A stretch of DNA of 13,145 bases, taken from positions 1 through 13,145 of the forward strand of contig CAJLZR010000006.1 in NCBI GenBank assembly GCA_905211185.1. The letters are read 5' to 3'. The translations under genes were made by a program, and so were the position numbers. Of the stretch, positions 13,029-13,145 are shown in pieces. Every line of letters begins with the position of its first letter. The stretch's first letter is position 1. A model generated the notes under the pieces. It did not search any database. It saw nothing but the letters and a program-made list of their open reading frames with translations, and had not been told where the DNA came from. The DNA comes from an uncultured Oscillospiraceae bacterium. GTDB taxonomy: Bacteria > Bacillota_A > Clostridia > Oscillospirales > Acutalibacteraceae.

Positions 13029-13145
13029 ATGGGGGGAACAATTAGTGAAAAGGAACTGGAAAAATACGATTATCTTAGGGAGGAATACTATAAGAAAAAA
13101 AAGAGTTGGCCATATACTCCAAGACCGTTGACCAATTATGAAAAG
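13029..13145 (+). CDS. 5' end of a hypothetical protein gene, cut by the window edge
   Basis: The first 39 codons of a gene that continues beyond the window. It starts MGGTISEKELEKYDYLREEY and goes on with a Lys-rich patch and WPYTPRPLTNYEK. It has no signal peptide and no recognised motif. The start follows AGGAAAGG with about 10 nt spacing and a consensus promoter. The ATG is followed by a run of G (six in a row including the ATG's G), another possible slip site. It continues the island pattern of singly promoted hypothetical genes. Confidence 0.7.
   Translation, partial: MGGTISEKELEKYDYLREEYYKKKKSWPYTPRPLTNYEK

Noticed and set aside
1..13145. CRISPR array, insertion sequence, integrase or attachment site
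   Set aside because: No regularly spaced repeats, no transposase or recombinase motif in any frame, and no duplicated tRNA 3' ends were seen; the island border is therefore undefined.

Overview
The window is AT-rich DNA with strong purine-rich ribosome binding sites, near-consensus housekeeping promoters (TTGACA/TTGATA, 16-17 bp, TATAAT), tRNAs with encoded CCA, and a GH25-LysM lysozyme-like gene. This fits a low-GC, Gram-positive-type bacterium (Bacillota, probably Clostridia-like). The taxon is an inference. The mix of hypothetical proteins with broken genes for host-type cysteine enzymes (calpain-like, transglutaminase-like) suggests a host-associated lineage, possibly with a decaying genome. 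I cannot name it from sequence alone.

Layout. (1) 185-2349, minus strand: a two-gene operon of a secreted or membrane-anchored protein of unknown family and an AAA+ ATPase, joined by a TAATG stop/start overlap and read from a strong promoter at 2392-2420. The first gene carries a nine-G tract. (2) 2737-3011, minus strand: a tRNA unit with promoter, tRNA-Thr(UGU), tRNA-Tyr(GUA) and terminator. (3) 3117-6051, plus strand: a core-looking block with a GH25+3xLysM protein that starts at CTG, and an intact alpha-phosphohexomutase. (4) 6107-13145: an accessory island of separately promoted hypothetical genes. It holds a charged coiled-coil protein, a calpain-like protease gene broken by two frameshifts and a stop, tRNA-Pro(GGG), a secreted transglutaminase-like gene (minus strand) broken by two frameshifts, a tandem pair of paralogues of an unrecognised family, a third frameshifted hypothetical gene with an A AAA AAC slip site, and the start of another gene at the window edge.

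How it fits together. The island genes share a design: their own sigma-A-type promoter, a short leader, a G-rich ribosome binding site with a T-rich spacer, and often a strong hairpin terminator. Two terminators are related in sequence. They look like lineage-specific cassettes acquired or amplified separately. All five frame breaks I can locate lie in mononucleotide runs (A6, A7, G5, T6), each can be repaired by one base, and all are in accessory genes. Core genes and several accessory genes with equally long runs stay open. True decay, slippage-based expression (transcriptional or ribosomal), phase variation and homopolymer sequencing error are all possible. This, together with the unknown tandem family and the secreted-protein/AAA+ operon, is the main thing to follow up.
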